Positions 17,662-26,357 of a stretch of DNA of 64,000 nucleotides are shown piece by piece. Source of the stretch: a bacterium (GTDB taxonomy: Bacteria > Patescibacteria > Microgenomatia > Levybacterales > UBA12049); the NCBI GenBank assembly GCA_021777565.1, contig JAJYDJ010000003.1:85208-149207 (forward strand). The letters are read 5' to 3'. The first letter of the stretch is position 1. The number at the start of each line of letters is the position of its first letter. Below the pieces are notes generated by a model. It was given only the letters and a program-made list of their open reading frames with translations. It was not told the origin of the DNA and searched no databases. The translations under genes and the position numbers were made by a program.

Positions 17662-17769
17662 ATGAAACCCTCCCAACCTTGCCCCAATTGTGGACACCCT
17701 ATAGGAATAGTTGCTGGTTCCAAAGAAGCCATCTGCAAAAACTGCGGATTTAAAGATCCTTGTTGTGAG
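17662..17769 (+). CDS. Tiny zinc-ribbon protein (35 aa)
   Basis: This short gene encodes 35 residues with CPNC near residue 7 and CKNC near residue 25, a complete four-cysteine zinc ribbon, and ends in TGA. It lies 27 nt after the receiver gene and is followed by a strong terminator. An AATACT box ends 6 nt before the ATG. The intact four-Cys pattern and the terminator placement support it as a real gene despite its size. Function unknown. Confidence 0.6.
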
Positions 17770-17781
17770 TAACCTACCAAA

Positions 17782-17814
17782 AACCCCCACTCTCAAATTG
17801 AATGTGGGGGTTTA
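17782..17814. terminator. Bidirectional intrinsic terminator
   Basis: AAACCCCCAC (17782-17791) pairs perfectly with GTGGGGGTTT (17805-17814) around a 13-nt loop, with A and T flanks on each side. It separates the plus-strand zinc-ribbon gene from the convergent minus-strand gene at 17831. Confidence 0.85.
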
Positions 17815-17830
17815 TTCTACAACCAAGTAA

Positions 17831-17977
17831 TTATTTGGCTGCGCCAATTTTGAACATAGCGGTTCCACAAACTGGGCACTTCCCTTTCATTGCTGGTTTA
17901 CCATTTTTCATGGTAACTTCAACTGCGTTTGGGTCTTCGCGCTTTGCTCGACATTTTACACAATACATTGATGCCAT
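17831..17977 (-). CDS. DUF5679-like small zinc-ribbon protein (48 aa)
   Basis: A 48-residue protein with CVKC at residues 6-9, the segment VTMKNGKPAMKGKCPVCG and a final FKIGAAK, the pattern of the DUF5679 proteins often seen in Patescibacteria. Four Cys form one zinc site. Unusually for this window it has a clear Shine-Dalgarno-like AAAGGGGGTG about 9 nt upstream of the ATG at 17977. It follows the small membrane gene (17995-18246) by 17 nt, probably in the same transcript. Function unknown; a ribosome- or RNA-associated role is a guess. Confidence 0.8.
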   Translation of the reverse strand: MASMYCVKCRAKREDPNAVEVTMKNGKPAMKGKCPVCGTAMFKIGAAK

Positions 17978-17994
17978 ATTTAATTCACCCCCTT

Positions 17995-18246
17995 TCAATA
18001 ATTCACGTTTGGAATTATCACAACATGTTTAAGTAATAGCATATACAAAATGACTTCACCCAGGACTAACAGTCCAATCATAATCGCGGTTTTACGAAGA
18101 TCATATAAAACGTGACGTGCCTCACGCTGCTGGATCTCTTTTTGATGCATTACTGTTACCGCTATAGGATGGGAGTACTGCAGTTGTGGGAGAACTGTTT
18201 GGGAGACAGAGATTGTCTTGTCTGGCTGCTGTGCTTGTTTAGCCAT
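17995..18246 (-). CDS. Small single-pass membrane protein, unknown
   Basis: 83 residues, with a polar N-terminal half (about 50 residues, Gln-rich) and one membrane segment near residues 53-70 followed by a short tail. No family recognised. It is divergently transcribed from the DUF4446 gene, with the two -35 boxes facing each other in the 63-nt gap, and it is followed 17 nt later by the DUF5679-like gene. Confidence 0.55.
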   Translation of the reverse strand: MAKQAQQPDKTISVSQTVLPQLQYSHPIAVTVMHQKEIQQREARHVLYDLRKTAIMIGLLVLGEVILYMLLLKHVVIIPNVNY

Positions 18247-18267
18247 ACGTGAACTCAGGCTACACTA

Positions 18268-18297
18268 TTGACACTCGTGCTGTCAAGAGGATATCAT
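18268..18297. promoter_or_regulatory. Overlapping divergent promoters
   Basis: On the plus strand TTGACA (18268-18273) is followed after 18 nt by TATCAT (18292-18297). On the minus strand TTGACA lies at 18286-18281. The two -35 boxes form an inverted repeat, TTGACA, 7 nt, TGTCAA, so RNA polymerase cannot occupy both at once. Confidence 0.5.
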
Positions 18298-18309
18298 GAT
18301 AGGAAGATT

Positions 18310-18792
18310 ATGACAATTGTCGTTTGGGTCTTATTATCAATCTTTTTTGTGTGGATGGGTTTTTTAACTTTCCTTTTTTGGAGTTTGTATCGACACTACA
18401 ATACAATCGTCAAAGGGACAACAAAGAAGACGCTGCAATCATTGCTGGAAGATATCTTAAAACGTGATGAAAAGACAAAAGAGGATATTGCATTACTCTC
18501 TAAAAGATGTGATACCATTGAACTAGATGGGAAAATGCACATCCAAAAAATTGGATTGTTGCGATTTAACCCCTTTCACGACACCGGTGGTGATCAGAGC
18601 TTTATTTTAGCTTTGGTAGATGGACACGATACCGGTGTTGTTATTTCTGGGCTCTACTCACGATCCGGCACTAGGTGGTATGCAAAGAAAGTGCAAAATG
18701 GAAAAAGTCTGGATCATGAACTGTCCGAAGAAGAAGCTCAAGCTCTTAAGCAGGCAGAAAAAGTAGAGAAAACAGAAAAAGAGAAAAAATAA
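18310..18792 (+). CDS. DUF4446 family membrane protein
   Basis: The 160-residue protein has an N-terminal membrane segment (about 5-27), a helical linker and the DUF4446 core, recognisable by RFNPFHDTGGDQSFILALVD and SGLYSR. The C-terminal tail is Lys/Glu rich. DUF4446 proteins occur in many Gram-positive bacteria and CPR and have no established function. I start at the ATG at 18310, not the TTG at 18268, because the latter is the -35 box. It lies 3 nt before the DUF3048 gene, so the two are probably co-expressed. Confidence 0.8.
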   Translation: MTIVVWVLLSIFFVWMGFLTFLFWSLYRHYNTIVKGTTKKTLQSLLEDILKRDEKTKEDIALLSKRCDTIELDGKMHIQKIGLLRFNPFHDTGGDQSFILALVDGHDTGVVISGLYSRSGTRWYAKKVQNGKSLDHELSEEEAQALKQAEKVEKTEKEKK

Positions 18793-18795
18793 TCT

Positions 18796-19947
18796 ATGTC
18801 AAAAAAGACACTTATTGTCGCACTCGTTCTGTACCTGGTAATTGCAGGAGCTTCCTTTGCCGTATTCTCATTTGTTTTTAAAACAAAAACCGCTGTTATC
18901 CAGCCACCATCACCAAAAGTCACCACTAATGGGACACAATTTGATCAAACACTCCCCAAAACAGAGGCATGTCCACTTAATGGTGTCCTCTACTCTACCC
19001 AACAGCGCAACTGGTGGGAACAACACCGACCTCTGGCTGTCATGATTGAGAATCATGTTGATGCTCGTCCTCAGTCTGGTATTAGTAAAGCAGACGTTGT
19101 GTATGAAGCGATTGCCGAAGGTGGCATCACTCGTACCATGGATGTTTTCTACTGTCAGGATGCCTCAGAGATTGCCCCAATTCGCTCAGCACGAACCTAT
19201 TTCATTGACTATGCCTCAGAATATGGTGATAAGCCACTCTATGCCCACGTTGGTGGTGCCAATGCTGCTGGGCCTGCTGATGCACTCGGGCAACTGGATC
19301 AGTACGGCTGGTCTGGGGTAAATGATCTTAATCAGTTCTCGATCGGGTTCCCTACCTTCTATCGTAACTACAACCGTCTTGATCATACGGTAGCGACTGA
19401 ACATACCATGGAATCAAGTACAACCAAACTCTGGGATTTTGCTGCCAAAGACCGTGGACTTACCAATGTCGATAAACAAGGCACGTCATGGAACACTAAG
19501 TTCGTCCAATACTCATTCAAGGATGATCAACCAACGCCAAATGGCACACAGACTATTCACCTTTCATTCTGGGGTGATCCGGACTATGCTGTTGACTGGA
19601 TCTATGACAGTGCTACCAACACCTACAAGAGAAACAATGGTGGCCAGCCACACATGGATTTGCTGACTCATCAACAGCTTGCTGCCAAAAACGTCGTCGT
19701 ACTTTTGGAGAAAGAGTTGAATGCTGATGATGGATATGCCAATAACGAACATCTTTTGTACGGCGATACTGGCACAGGCAAAGCACTTGTCTTCATGGAT
19801 GGCAAAGAAACTATGGCGACCTGGAAGAAAGCAAGTCGTACCGCCCGTACGCTCTTATACGACCAACAAGGAAATCCAATCAAATTCGATCGTGGACAGA
19901 TCTGGTTTACGATCTATCCAGCAGATAAAGACGTCGTTGTGAAATAA
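18796..19947 (+). CDS. DUF3048 (YerB-like) secreted protein
   Basis: The 383-residue protein has an N-terminal membrane anchor (about 5-27), then the DUF3048 core, with PLAVMIENHVDARPQSG, YEAIAEGGITRTMDVFYCQ and IRSARTYFIDYA, and a C-terminal domain with GQIWFTIYPADK. This matches the YerB family, extracytoplasmic proteins of unknown function common in Firmicutes and CPR. No lipobox Cys follows the anchor here. The 3-nt gap from the DUF4446 gene suggests translational coupling and a related envelope role. Confidence 0.88.
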   Translation: MSKKTLIVALVLYLVIAGASFAVFSFVFKTKTAVIQPPSPKVTTNGTQFDQTLPKTEACPLNGVLYSTQQRNWWEQHRPLAVMIENHVDARPQSGISKADVVYEAIAEGGITRTMDVFYCQDASEIAPIRSARTYFIDYASEYGDKPLYAHVGGANAAGPADALGQLDQYGWSGVNDLNQFSIGFPTFYRNYNRLDHTVATEHTMESSTTKLWDFAAKDRGLTNVDKQGTSWNTKFVQYSFKDDQPTPNGTQTIHLSFWGDPDYAVDWIYDSATNTYKRNNGGQPHMDLLTHQQLAAKNVVVLLEKELNADDGYANNEHLLYGDTGTGKALVFMDGKETMATWKKASRTARTLLYDQQGNPIKFDRGQIWFTIYPADKDVVVK

Positions 19948-19997
19948 TCCTGTCCCTCTACACAACTGATGAAAAAAAGTATACAATATCGTTGATT

Positions 19998-20579
19998 ATG
20001 TTCTCAGATCTCATCACTTCACAATCTAGAATAAAGCTTCTAAACGTATTTTTTCAGACCCCTCTTGAAATGTTTCATGTACGAGAAATAGTCCGAAGAA
20101 CCAATGATGAAATTAATGCGGTGAGGCGTGAGCTTGCCTTCCTGGAAAAGCATGGCATCCTCTCAAAAGAGCAACGCGCCAACCGAGTCTACTACATGCT
20201 TGATAAGAATTATCCATTTTATTTTGATCTTCTGAGAATCGGTGCCAAATCTGTTGGACTTGGTGCACAAATTTTAAAAAATCGTGTAAAACTTGGCAAG
20301 ATCAAATATGCCTATCTGTCTGGGAAGTTTGTTAGAAATTTACCAAAAGGGGATAACGACGTTGATCTTTTACTCGTGGGTACGGTTGTGCTTCCAGAGA
20401 TTGCGCTTCTGGTGCGTAATGAAGAAGCTCGCACCGGAACTGAAATAAATTATACCGTCATGACAGAGGAAGAATTTTCTTTCAGAAAAACCCGCAATGA
20501 TCCGTTTATTAAGCAAGCACTTTATAATTCTCGCGTGATGTTGATCGGAGACGAAGAAGCACTGCTGAATGAAAAATAA
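19998..20579 (+). CDS. Winged-helix protein fused to a nucleotidyltransferase-like domain
   Basis: The 193-residue protein has an N-terminal winged helix (about 1-75, with HVREIVRRTNDEINAVRRELAFLEKHGIL as the recognition part) and a C-terminal minimal nucleotidyltransferase-type domain around GKFVRNLPKGDNDVDLLLVG. The usual GS is GK here, while the DxD metal pair is kept. Such HTH-NT fusions are frequent in Patescibacteria and may be sensors or antitoxin-like regulators. A TATACA (19980-19985) and TACAAT (19982-19987) overlap upstream; a leaderless TTG at 19992 is an alternative start adding two residues. The end overlaps secD by 11 nt. Confidence 0.75.
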   Translation: MFSDLITSQSRIKLLNVFFQTPLEMFHVREIVRRTNDEINAVRRELAFLEKHGILSKEQRANRVYYMLDKNYPFYFDLLRIGAKSVGLGAQILKNRVKLGKIKYAYLSGKFVRNLPKGDNDVDLLLVGTVVLPEIALLVRNEEARTGTEINYTVMTEEEFSFRKTRNDPFIKQALYNSRVMLIGDEEALLNEK

Positions 20580-21951
20580 TCCACGTCTTATCCTTTTTCT
20601 TATTACACTCCTGACCATTGTCGCAGGAGTCCTCGTCCTACCTCCCACACAGCCAGTCAAGATAACGACTCCTAAACTTCCAGGCCTGAATAGACAATTC
20701 ACCCTTACTCTCCCTTTATATGGCTCAACTGTTGATGTGAGTTGGGGGAATAATCATTTTGTAAAACAATTCCCATTTAGAAAAGGTCTTGATCTTGCTG
20801 GTGGTACCAGTGTCACTATGAAAGCTGATATGAGTAAGATCTCACCAGATAATCGCGATAGCGCGCTGGCAGGAGCAAAGACGGTTATCGAAAATCGTGT
20901 CAATTTGTACGGAGTCAGTGAGCCACTCGTGCAGACATCCAAAGTAAATAATGACTATCGTCTTATCGTTGATTTGCCAGGGGTGAGTACTGAGCAAGCA
21001 CTTTCGCTGATTGGGACCACGGCACAACTTTCATTCTGGGAAGCAGTGGCAAGTGGCAGTGCCGATGCCTATCCTGTGGAGGCTTTACCACTTGGTATCC
21101 TCCAGACAATTGGTCCCTACGCTCATCCAACGAGTCTGAGTGGCAAAGATTTACAAAATACTACCGTTACCTTTGATGCCAATACTGGTGCGCCACAGGT
21201 ACAGTTGCAATTCACTCCCGACGGAACAAAGAAGTTTGCTGATATTACGGGGAGAAATGTAGGCAAAATCGTTGCGATTGTTTTGGATAATATGGTTGTT
21301 GAGGCTCCACGAGTCCAACAAATTATTCCTAATGGCGATGCTGTGATTAGCGGCAGTATGACCACCGATACGGCCAATCAGCTCAAAATTGAGCTGCAGG
21401 CAGGACAGCTTCCTATTCCACTCTCTATTCTCCAACAGCAGACCATCGGCGCGACACTTGGTGCCAGTTCTCTGTCAAAAAGTCTTTTTGCAGGATTTGT
21501 CGGATTTGTCATCATCGCTCTTTTCATGATGGTGTTATATGGCAGACTTGGGATTATTGCCAGCATGGCACTCGTTGTGTATGTGATCCTCACCTTGTGC
21601 GTCTTTAAGCTCATCCCAGTCACGCTGACTTTGGCCGGCATTGCAGGATTCATTCTCTCGGTGGGTATGGCTGTTGATGCAAATATTTTGATTTTTGAGC
21701 GTATGCGGGAGGAGCATCGGAGTGGCAAGTCCTTTGATAAAGCGCTTACTCTTGGCTTCGCACGAGCATGGACCTCAATTAGAGACAGTAATCTTTCCAC
21801 ACTTATTACCTGTTTTGTTCTGTACCAATTTGGGACAGGAATTGTGAGAGGATTTGCCTTTACTTTGGCTATCGGGGTGGCTATCTCACTGTTCTCAGCT
21901 ATCGTCGTGACACGCACGCTTATCCGTACTATGATGGGAGAACACATATGA
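20569..21951 (+). CDS. secD: Protein translocase subunit SecD
   Basis: SecD of 460 residues, shorter than in E. coli because the periplasmic region is reduced. There is one N-terminal membrane segment, the P1 head region with FRKGLDLAGGTSV, then five C-terminal membrane segments including GMAVDANILIFERMREE, the SecD signature. With SecF it uses the proton motive force to pull secreted proteins across the membrane after SecA-SecYEG. secF starts in an ATGA overlap, so the two are translated together. Confidence 0.95.
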   Translation: MKNNPRLILFLITLLTIVAGVLVLPPTQPVKITTPKLPGLNRQFTLTLPLYGSTVDVSWGNNHFVKQFPFRKGLDLAGGTSVTMKADMSKISPDNRDSALAGAKTVIENRVNLYGVSEPLVQTSKVNNDYRLIVDLPGVSTEQALSLIGTTAQLSFWEAVASGSADAYPVEALPLGILQTIGPYAHPTSLSGKDLQNTTVTFDANTGAPQVQLQFTPDGTKKFADITGRNVGKIVAIVLDNMVVEAPRVQQIIPNGDAVISGSMTTDTANQLKIELQAGQLPIPLSILQQQTIGATLGASSLSKSLFAGFVGFVIIALFMMVLYGRLGIIASMALVVYVILTLCVFKLIPVTLTLAGIAGFILSVGMAVDANILIFERMREEHRSGKSFDKALTLGFARAWTSIRDSNLSTLITCFVLYQFGTGIVRGFAFTLAIGVAISLFSAIVVTRTLIRTMMGEHI

Positions 21952-22838
21952 ACATAATCAAGCACAAGAATTGGTATTTTGCTCTCTCACTGATCGTCAT
22001 TATCCCAGGCACGATTGCACTTCTTTTGTGGGGATTGAGATTGTCTATTGATTTTACTGGGGGAAGTCGTATCACCTACCTTGCCAAGACTGCCACACCA
22101 GTCAATATGCAACAGATTCAAAGTGTTGAGAAAGAATCCAACATTACTTTTGTTTCTATCGCAACCAGCCCAACACAAATTAGTATCAAGACCAAACCAC
22201 TTACCAATGATCAACACACGGCGCTAACCAAAGCATTTACTGACAAGCTTCCTGGCTATGTTGAAGAGTCTTACGAAACCGTGGGGCCAGTGGTCGGACA
22301 AGAGACGACCTGGAATGCTATCAAAGGTGTCGGCCTGGCATCTATCCTGATCATTCTTTTTATTGCATTCTCTTTCCGCAGTGTTCCCAAGCCTGCCAAC
22401 AGCTGGAGATTTGGGATTTGCGCCATCATAGCTCTTCTGCACGACGTGTTGGTAGTGGTGGGTATTTTTGCGATCTTGGGACATTTCTTTGACGTGGAAG
22501 TAGACAGTCTTTTTGTGACTGCACTTCTGACTGTGATTGGCTTTTCAGTACATGACACGATCGTGGTATTTGACAGAATTCGAGAGAATTTAAAGAAGAG
22601 CCTTCTAAGGCCATTTGACGAAGTCGTCAATGATGCGATCCTCCAGACACTCAACAGATCACTCAACACGTCATTTACGGTCATTCTCGTGCTCCTGGCA
22701 ATACTTCTTTTTGGAGGAGAGAGTATCAGGTGGTTTGTCGCAGCACTTTTGATCGGCGTGATCTCAGGAACGTATTCTTCTATCTTTAACGCATCCCCCA
22801 TGCTCGTCCTCTGGCAAGAATTGAGTAAGAAGAAATAG
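21948..22838 (+). CDS. secF: Protein translocase subunit SecF
   Basis: SecF of 296 residues with an N-terminal membrane segment, the WGLRLSIDFTGGSRITY segment in two parts near residue 25-41, a short periplasmic region and a block of five membrane segments with SVHDTIVVFDRIRENL, the SecF signature. It forms a heterodimer with SecD. The stop of secD and the start of secF share ATGA, and the ITPase gene follows after 1 nt. Confidence 0.95.
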   Translation: MNIIKHKNWYFALSLIVIIPGTIALLLWGLRLSIDFTGGSRITYLAKTATPVNMQQIQSVEKESNITFVSIATSPTQISIKTKPLTNDQHTALTKAFTDKLPGYVEESYETVGPVVGQETTWNAIKGVGLASILIILFIAFSFRSVPKPANSWRFGICAIIALLHDVLVVVGIFAILGHFFDVEVDSLFVTALLTVIGFSVHDTIVVFDRIRENLKKSLLRPFDEVVNDAILQTLNRSLNTSFTVILVLLAILLFGGESIRWFVAALLIGVISGTYSSIFNASPMLVLWQELSKKK

Positions 22839-22839
22839 T

Positions 22840-23427
22840 ATGGTAATTAATTTCATCACTGGCAATGCTGGCAAATTTGTTAGCATGAAAGAGCACGTTA
22901 GCAAGTACGGCTTCGAGGTAAAACAAACCACGCTACCAATAATTGAGCCACAAGCAGATACACCTGAAGAGGTTTCGCTTTCCAAGGCAAAACAAGCATA
23001 TGAATTGCTTCACGAACCAGTTGCAGTTGAAGATAGTTCGTTTCATATAGATGCACTCCATGGCTTCCCCGGACCATATATCAAATATGTCATGCAAACT
23101 ATTGGCGTAGACGGGATCTTGAAAGTAACTGAGACCATAACAGAAAGGACATGTAGATTTACTAGTGTGCTTACCTTTATTGATGCAGATGGAACCGTTC
23201 AGCAATTCGTACAAAAAGATGATGCGGGGACACTTGCCACGAAAAAAGATGAGACACCTATGGAACAGGCATGGTCAGATTTGTGGAGAATTTTTATTCC
23301 TGCAGGATATTCCAAACCTCTCTCTGGACTTTCTGCAGAAGAGAACAGACAAGTAAATGAAGATTGGCAAAAAGTTTCAACATTTACCCAGTTTGCCAAG
23401 TGGCTGCACGAGAACAAAAAAAGCTAA
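22840..23427 (+). CDS. Non-canonical purine NTP pyrophosphatase (Ham1/RdgB family)
   Basis: The 195-residue protein begins with FITGNAGKF, the nucleotide-binding T-x-N-x-x-K motif of Ham1/RdgB, and contains VEDSSFHIDALHGFPGPYIKY, equivalent to the family's EDSGL..DAL.G.PG.YS. The enzyme hydrolyses ITP/XTP/dITP to monophosphates and PPi, preventing their incorporation. The C-terminal part is divergent (no clear SHR motif; GLSAEENRQVNEDW takes its place), so substrate preference may differ. It follows secF by 1 nt and is convergent with yqeY. Confidence 0.82.
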   Translation: MVINFITGNAGKFVSMKEHVSKYGFEVKQTTLPIIEPQADTPEEVSLSKAKQAYELLHEPVAVEDSSFHIDALHGFPGPYIKYVMQTIGVDGILKVTETITERTCRFTSVLTFIDADGTVQQFVQKDDAGTLATKKDETPMEQAWSDLWRIFIPAGYSKPLSGLSAEENRQVNEDWQKVSTFTQFAKWLHENKKS

Positions 23428-23429
23428 TA

Positions 23430-23879
23430 CTATCCCAAACTTTCTTTTACCCTCTTACTGACCAGGGAGCCGTCAGCTTTGCCTTTGATCTTCGGTGCAA
23501 GATAACCCATGACTTTACCCATATCAGCTGGTGTTGCGGCGCCAGTTGCAGACTTTGCCTCATCAATCAGGGCCTTTATCTCCTCTTCTGACATTTGTGC
23601 TGGCAGGTATGCTTGGAGCAAATGCAGCTCTGCTTTCTCTTTTTCTACCAATTCCTGACGTCCTGCTTGTTCAAATTGTTCGATACTGTCTCTGTGCTGT
23701 TTGACCTGTGTCCCAATCACGGACATGATATCTTCCTCAGTTGCCTGGTAGCCTGCTCCACCTTTTTGGATTTCAAAATACGTCACGGCAGAGATAAGCA
23801 TACGAAGGACTGACTTTCTGACTTCATCTTGTGCCATCATGGCATCCTTCAGTTGGCTTTGTAGATCTTGCTTGGTCAT
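23430..23879 (-). CDS. yqeY: GatB/YqeY domain protein
   Basis: The 149-residue helical protein has the YqeY pattern: LKDAMMAQDEVRKSVLRMLISA at the N-terminus, then AYLPAQMSEEEIKALIDEA and ADMGKVMGYLAPKIKGKADGSLVSKRVKE. It resembles the C-terminal tRNA-binding domain of GatB and may assist tRNA-dependent amidation. I start at 23879 because a minus-strand TATACT with TGC extension (23886-23891) ends 6 nt before it; the longer frame to 23960 would run back through the end of lon. Confidence 0.9.
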   Translation of the reverse strand: MTKQDLQSQLKDAMMAQDEVRKSVLRMLISAVTYFEIQKGGAGYQATEEDIMSVIGTQVKQHRDSIEQFEQAGRQELVEKEKAELHLLQAYLPAQMSEEEIKALIDEAKSATGAATPADMGKVMGYLAPKIKGKADGSLVSKRVKESLG

Positions 23880-23901
23880 AGCACTAGTATAGCACACCCA
23901 T

Positions 23902-26310
23902 TTAGTCAGCAGGGTGGAGAGGAAGCGCCGTACCCTTGGCAGATGATTGTGGCGAGACACTCAATGTCTTGGCAAGAGCCACTGGTAACACCTCATCCAT
24001 GTGTGAAACATAGTAAAACTTCAAATCATTCTGCACTTCTTTTGGCACGTCTTCCACCACATCTTTTTTGTTCTCGCGTGGTAGGATGACTGTCTTGATA
24101 CCCGCGCGATGTGCTGCAATGACTTTTTCCTTTACCCCACCAATTTCAAGTGCCCGACCTCTGAGTGTTACCTCCCCCGTCATTGCCACATCTTTTCTCA
24201 CCGGTATCTTGGTGAGAGCCGATATCATCGATGTCGTTATAGCCAGACCGGCTGATGGGCCGTCTTTAGGGATGGCACCTTCTGGCATATGGACATGAAT
24301 ATCTATTTTCTGGAAAAATCCTTCTGGAAGTCCGAACTGTTTTGCACGGGCTCTGATATAGGAGAGTGCCGCTTGCCCTGATTCTTTCATCACGTCGCCC
24401 AGCTGTCCAGTGAGAATAAGACTTCCCTTGCCTGGCATGACGGTTGATTCAATCTGTAGGATACTTCCCCCAGATGGTGACCACCCCAGACCGGTGGACA
24501 TTCCGACTTCATCTTTTTTCTCTGCAGTGGTTGCATTAAATCGTTCTGGTCCCAGATATTTCTCGACCAACTTTGGCGTGACACTCACAGAAGTTTTCTT
24601 ACCGTCGGCCACTTGTTTGGCTACTTTTCTAAATATATCTGCCAGTTTTCTCTCAAGATTACGTACCCCAGCCTCAAGAGTATAATGCTCAATGACAAAT
24701 CGCAGTGCCGCATCGGTCATCTCAATCTGGTCTTCAGAGAGACCATGATTGGACTGCAGTTTCTTCAAGAGATATTTTTTCGCGATCGCAAATTTCTCAT
24801 CCTGTGTATACCCAGAGAATGAAATAATTTCAAGACGATCACGAAGCGCTGGTGGAATTGTATCCAGCATATTTGCAGTGGTAATAAACATCACATTAGA
24901 CAGATCAAATGGTACTTCCAGATAGTGATCTGAGAAACTGTTGTTTTGTTCTGGATCCAGCGCCTCCAAAAGTGCACTTGATGGATCACCACGATAGTCA
25001 GAACCAAGTTTATCTATTTCATCAAGCATAAAGACTGGGTTTTTCGTCCCCGCGTCTTTAATCCCTTGAATAATGCGTCCTGGAAGCGCACCCACATAGG
25101 TTCGTCTGTGTCCCCTGATTTCTGCCTCATCACGCACACCACCAAGAGACATTCTCACAAATTTACGCCCGAGTGCTTTGGCAATTGATTTCCCAATTGA
25201 GGTTTTCCCAACTCCCGGAGGCCCAGCAAAACACAAAATCGGACTTTTCATGGTAGTTCCTTTCTCACTGGTGAGCTTGCGTACTGCCAGGTATTCCAAA
25301 ATACGCTCTTTTGCTTTTTCCAGACCATAATGCTCTTCATTGAGGATTTTCTCTGCTTTTTTCAAATCAAATTCTTCCTTGCTTTCAATATCCCACGGCA
25401 GAGCAGACAGAGTTTCGACATAATTTCTGATATAACCTGACTCAGGGTTAAACTGGTTCATTTGGGAAAGCTTTTTTATTTCCTTCTTTACTTTTTCATA
25501 GACATCCTCAGGCATATGGGCATTTTTTGCTGCATCTACAAGCTCTTTCATATCCCCTGTTGCCTCATCATTGCCAAGCTCTTGTTCAATTGTTTTTAAT
25601 TTCTCACGAAGAATTGCTTCCTTGGCACCTTTATCAAATTTTGCTTGTGTTTTGGTTGCAATTTTCTGTTCCAACTCCAGTACTTTGATTTCTTTTGCCA
25701 GATAGTCAGACACTTTTTCAAGACGTGTCTTTACATCAAAAATTTCAAGAAGTTCTTGTCTCTCCTGATTTTTAATCTCAAGAACTGATGCTACCAAATC
25801 AGCGAGCTGTGATGGGGTAGTATCTGACATGATATTCATAAAGACCAAGAAATCAGCATGCTTGCCAATATTCATGGCTTTTCTAAATTCAGTGGTTAGA
25901 TGGTTGCAAAGCGCTTTTATTTCAGGAGAATTATCTTCAGTTTCAGGAATTTCTGTCACTTTCCCCATGAGGAAATACTCATGATTTTCATAGGATTCAA
26001 TACGCACTCTGGTAATACCACGTACTTGTGCACTTATATTATCATCAAGTTTTACCATGCGCTCGATATGAGCAAGTGTCCCGATGGTATAGAGATCTTC
26101 TGGACCTGGTTCATGATTACGAGTGTTTTTTTGGAGGACAAAACAGACGGTCCTATCGCCCTGTGATGCTGCCTCAAGTGCCGACAGACTTTTCGGTCGC
26201 CCAAAGGTAAGCATGGAATCTGTATGTGGGAAAATCGTCCCGTCTCGAATTGGGATGATCGGAACAATTAACTCATTTGGATTAAGTAGTGATGACTCTG
26301 TGTCTTGCAT
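23902..26310 (-). CDS. lon: ATP-dependent protease Lon
   Basis: Full-length Lon of 802 residues. The N-terminal LON substrate-binding domain begins with VPIIPIRDGTIFPH; a coiled region precedes the AAA+ domain with Walker A GPPGVGKTS and Walker B FMLDEIDK. The protease domain has the catalytic Ser686 in PKDGPSAG and Lys729 in GGVKEK. It degrades misfolded and regulatory proteins in the cytoplasm. The ATG at 26310 follows by 6 nt a TAATAT box with TGC extension, and that box overlaps a CIRCE-like operator, pointing to HrcA heat-shock control. Confidence 0.97.
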   Translation of the reverse strand: MQDTESSLLNPNELIVPIIPIRDGTIFPHTDSMLTFGRPKSLSALEAASQGDRTVCFVLQKNTRNHEPGPEDLYTIGTLAHIERMVKLDDNISAQVRGITRVRIESYENHEYFLMGKVTEIPETEDNSPEIKALCNHLTTEFRKAMNIGKHADFLVFMNIMSDTTPSQLADLVASVLEIKNQERQELLEIFDVKTRLEKVSDYLAKEIKVLELEQKIATKTQAKFDKGAKEAILREKLKTIEQELGNDEATGDMKELVDAAKNAHMPEDVYEKVKKEIKKLSQMNQFNPESGYIRNYVETLSALPWDIESKEEFDLKKAEKILNEEHYGLEKAKERILEYLAVRKLTSEKGTTMKSPILCFAGPPGVGKTSIGKSIAKALGRKFVRMSLGGVRDEAEIRGHRRTYVGALPGRIIQGIKDAGTKNPVFMLDEIDKLGSDYRGDPSSALLEALDPEQNNSFSDHYLEVPFDLSNVMFITTANMLDTIPPALRDRLEIISFSGYTQDEKFAIAKKYLLKKLQSNHGLSEDQIEMTDAALRFVIEHYTLEAGVRNLERKLADIFRKVAKQVADGKKTSVSVTPKLVEKYLGPERFNATTAEKKDEVGMSTGLGWSPSGGSILQIESTVMPGKGSLILTGQLGDVMKESGQAALSYIRARAKQFGLPEGFFQKIDIHVHMPEGAIPKDGPSAGLAITTSMISALTKIPVRKDVAMTGEVTLRGRALEIGGVKEKVIAAHRAGIKTVILPRENKKDVVEDVPKEVQNDLKFYYVSHMDEVLPVALAKTLSVSPQSSAKGTALPLHPAD

Positions 26311-26319
26311 ATGAGTATA

Positions 26320-26346
26320 TTAGCACTCTATCAACTCTGGTGCTAA
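26320..26346. promoter_or_regulatory. CIRCE-like HrcA operator overlapping the lon promoter
   Basis: Read on the plus strand, TTAGCACTC (26320-26328) is a perfect CIRCE left arm, then exactly 9 nt, then TGGTGCTAA (26338-26346), which matches 7 of 9 bases of the consensus right arm GAGTGCTAA. The -10 of lon (26317-26322, minus strand) overlaps the perfect arm. CIRCE is the binding site of the repressor HrcA. Confidence 0.75.
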
Positions 26347-26357
26347 TTGTCAAGATA

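Noticed and set aside
21378..21965. 195-residue minus-strand ORF opposite secD
   Set aside because: Antisense shadow of the membrane region of secD with no own start signal.
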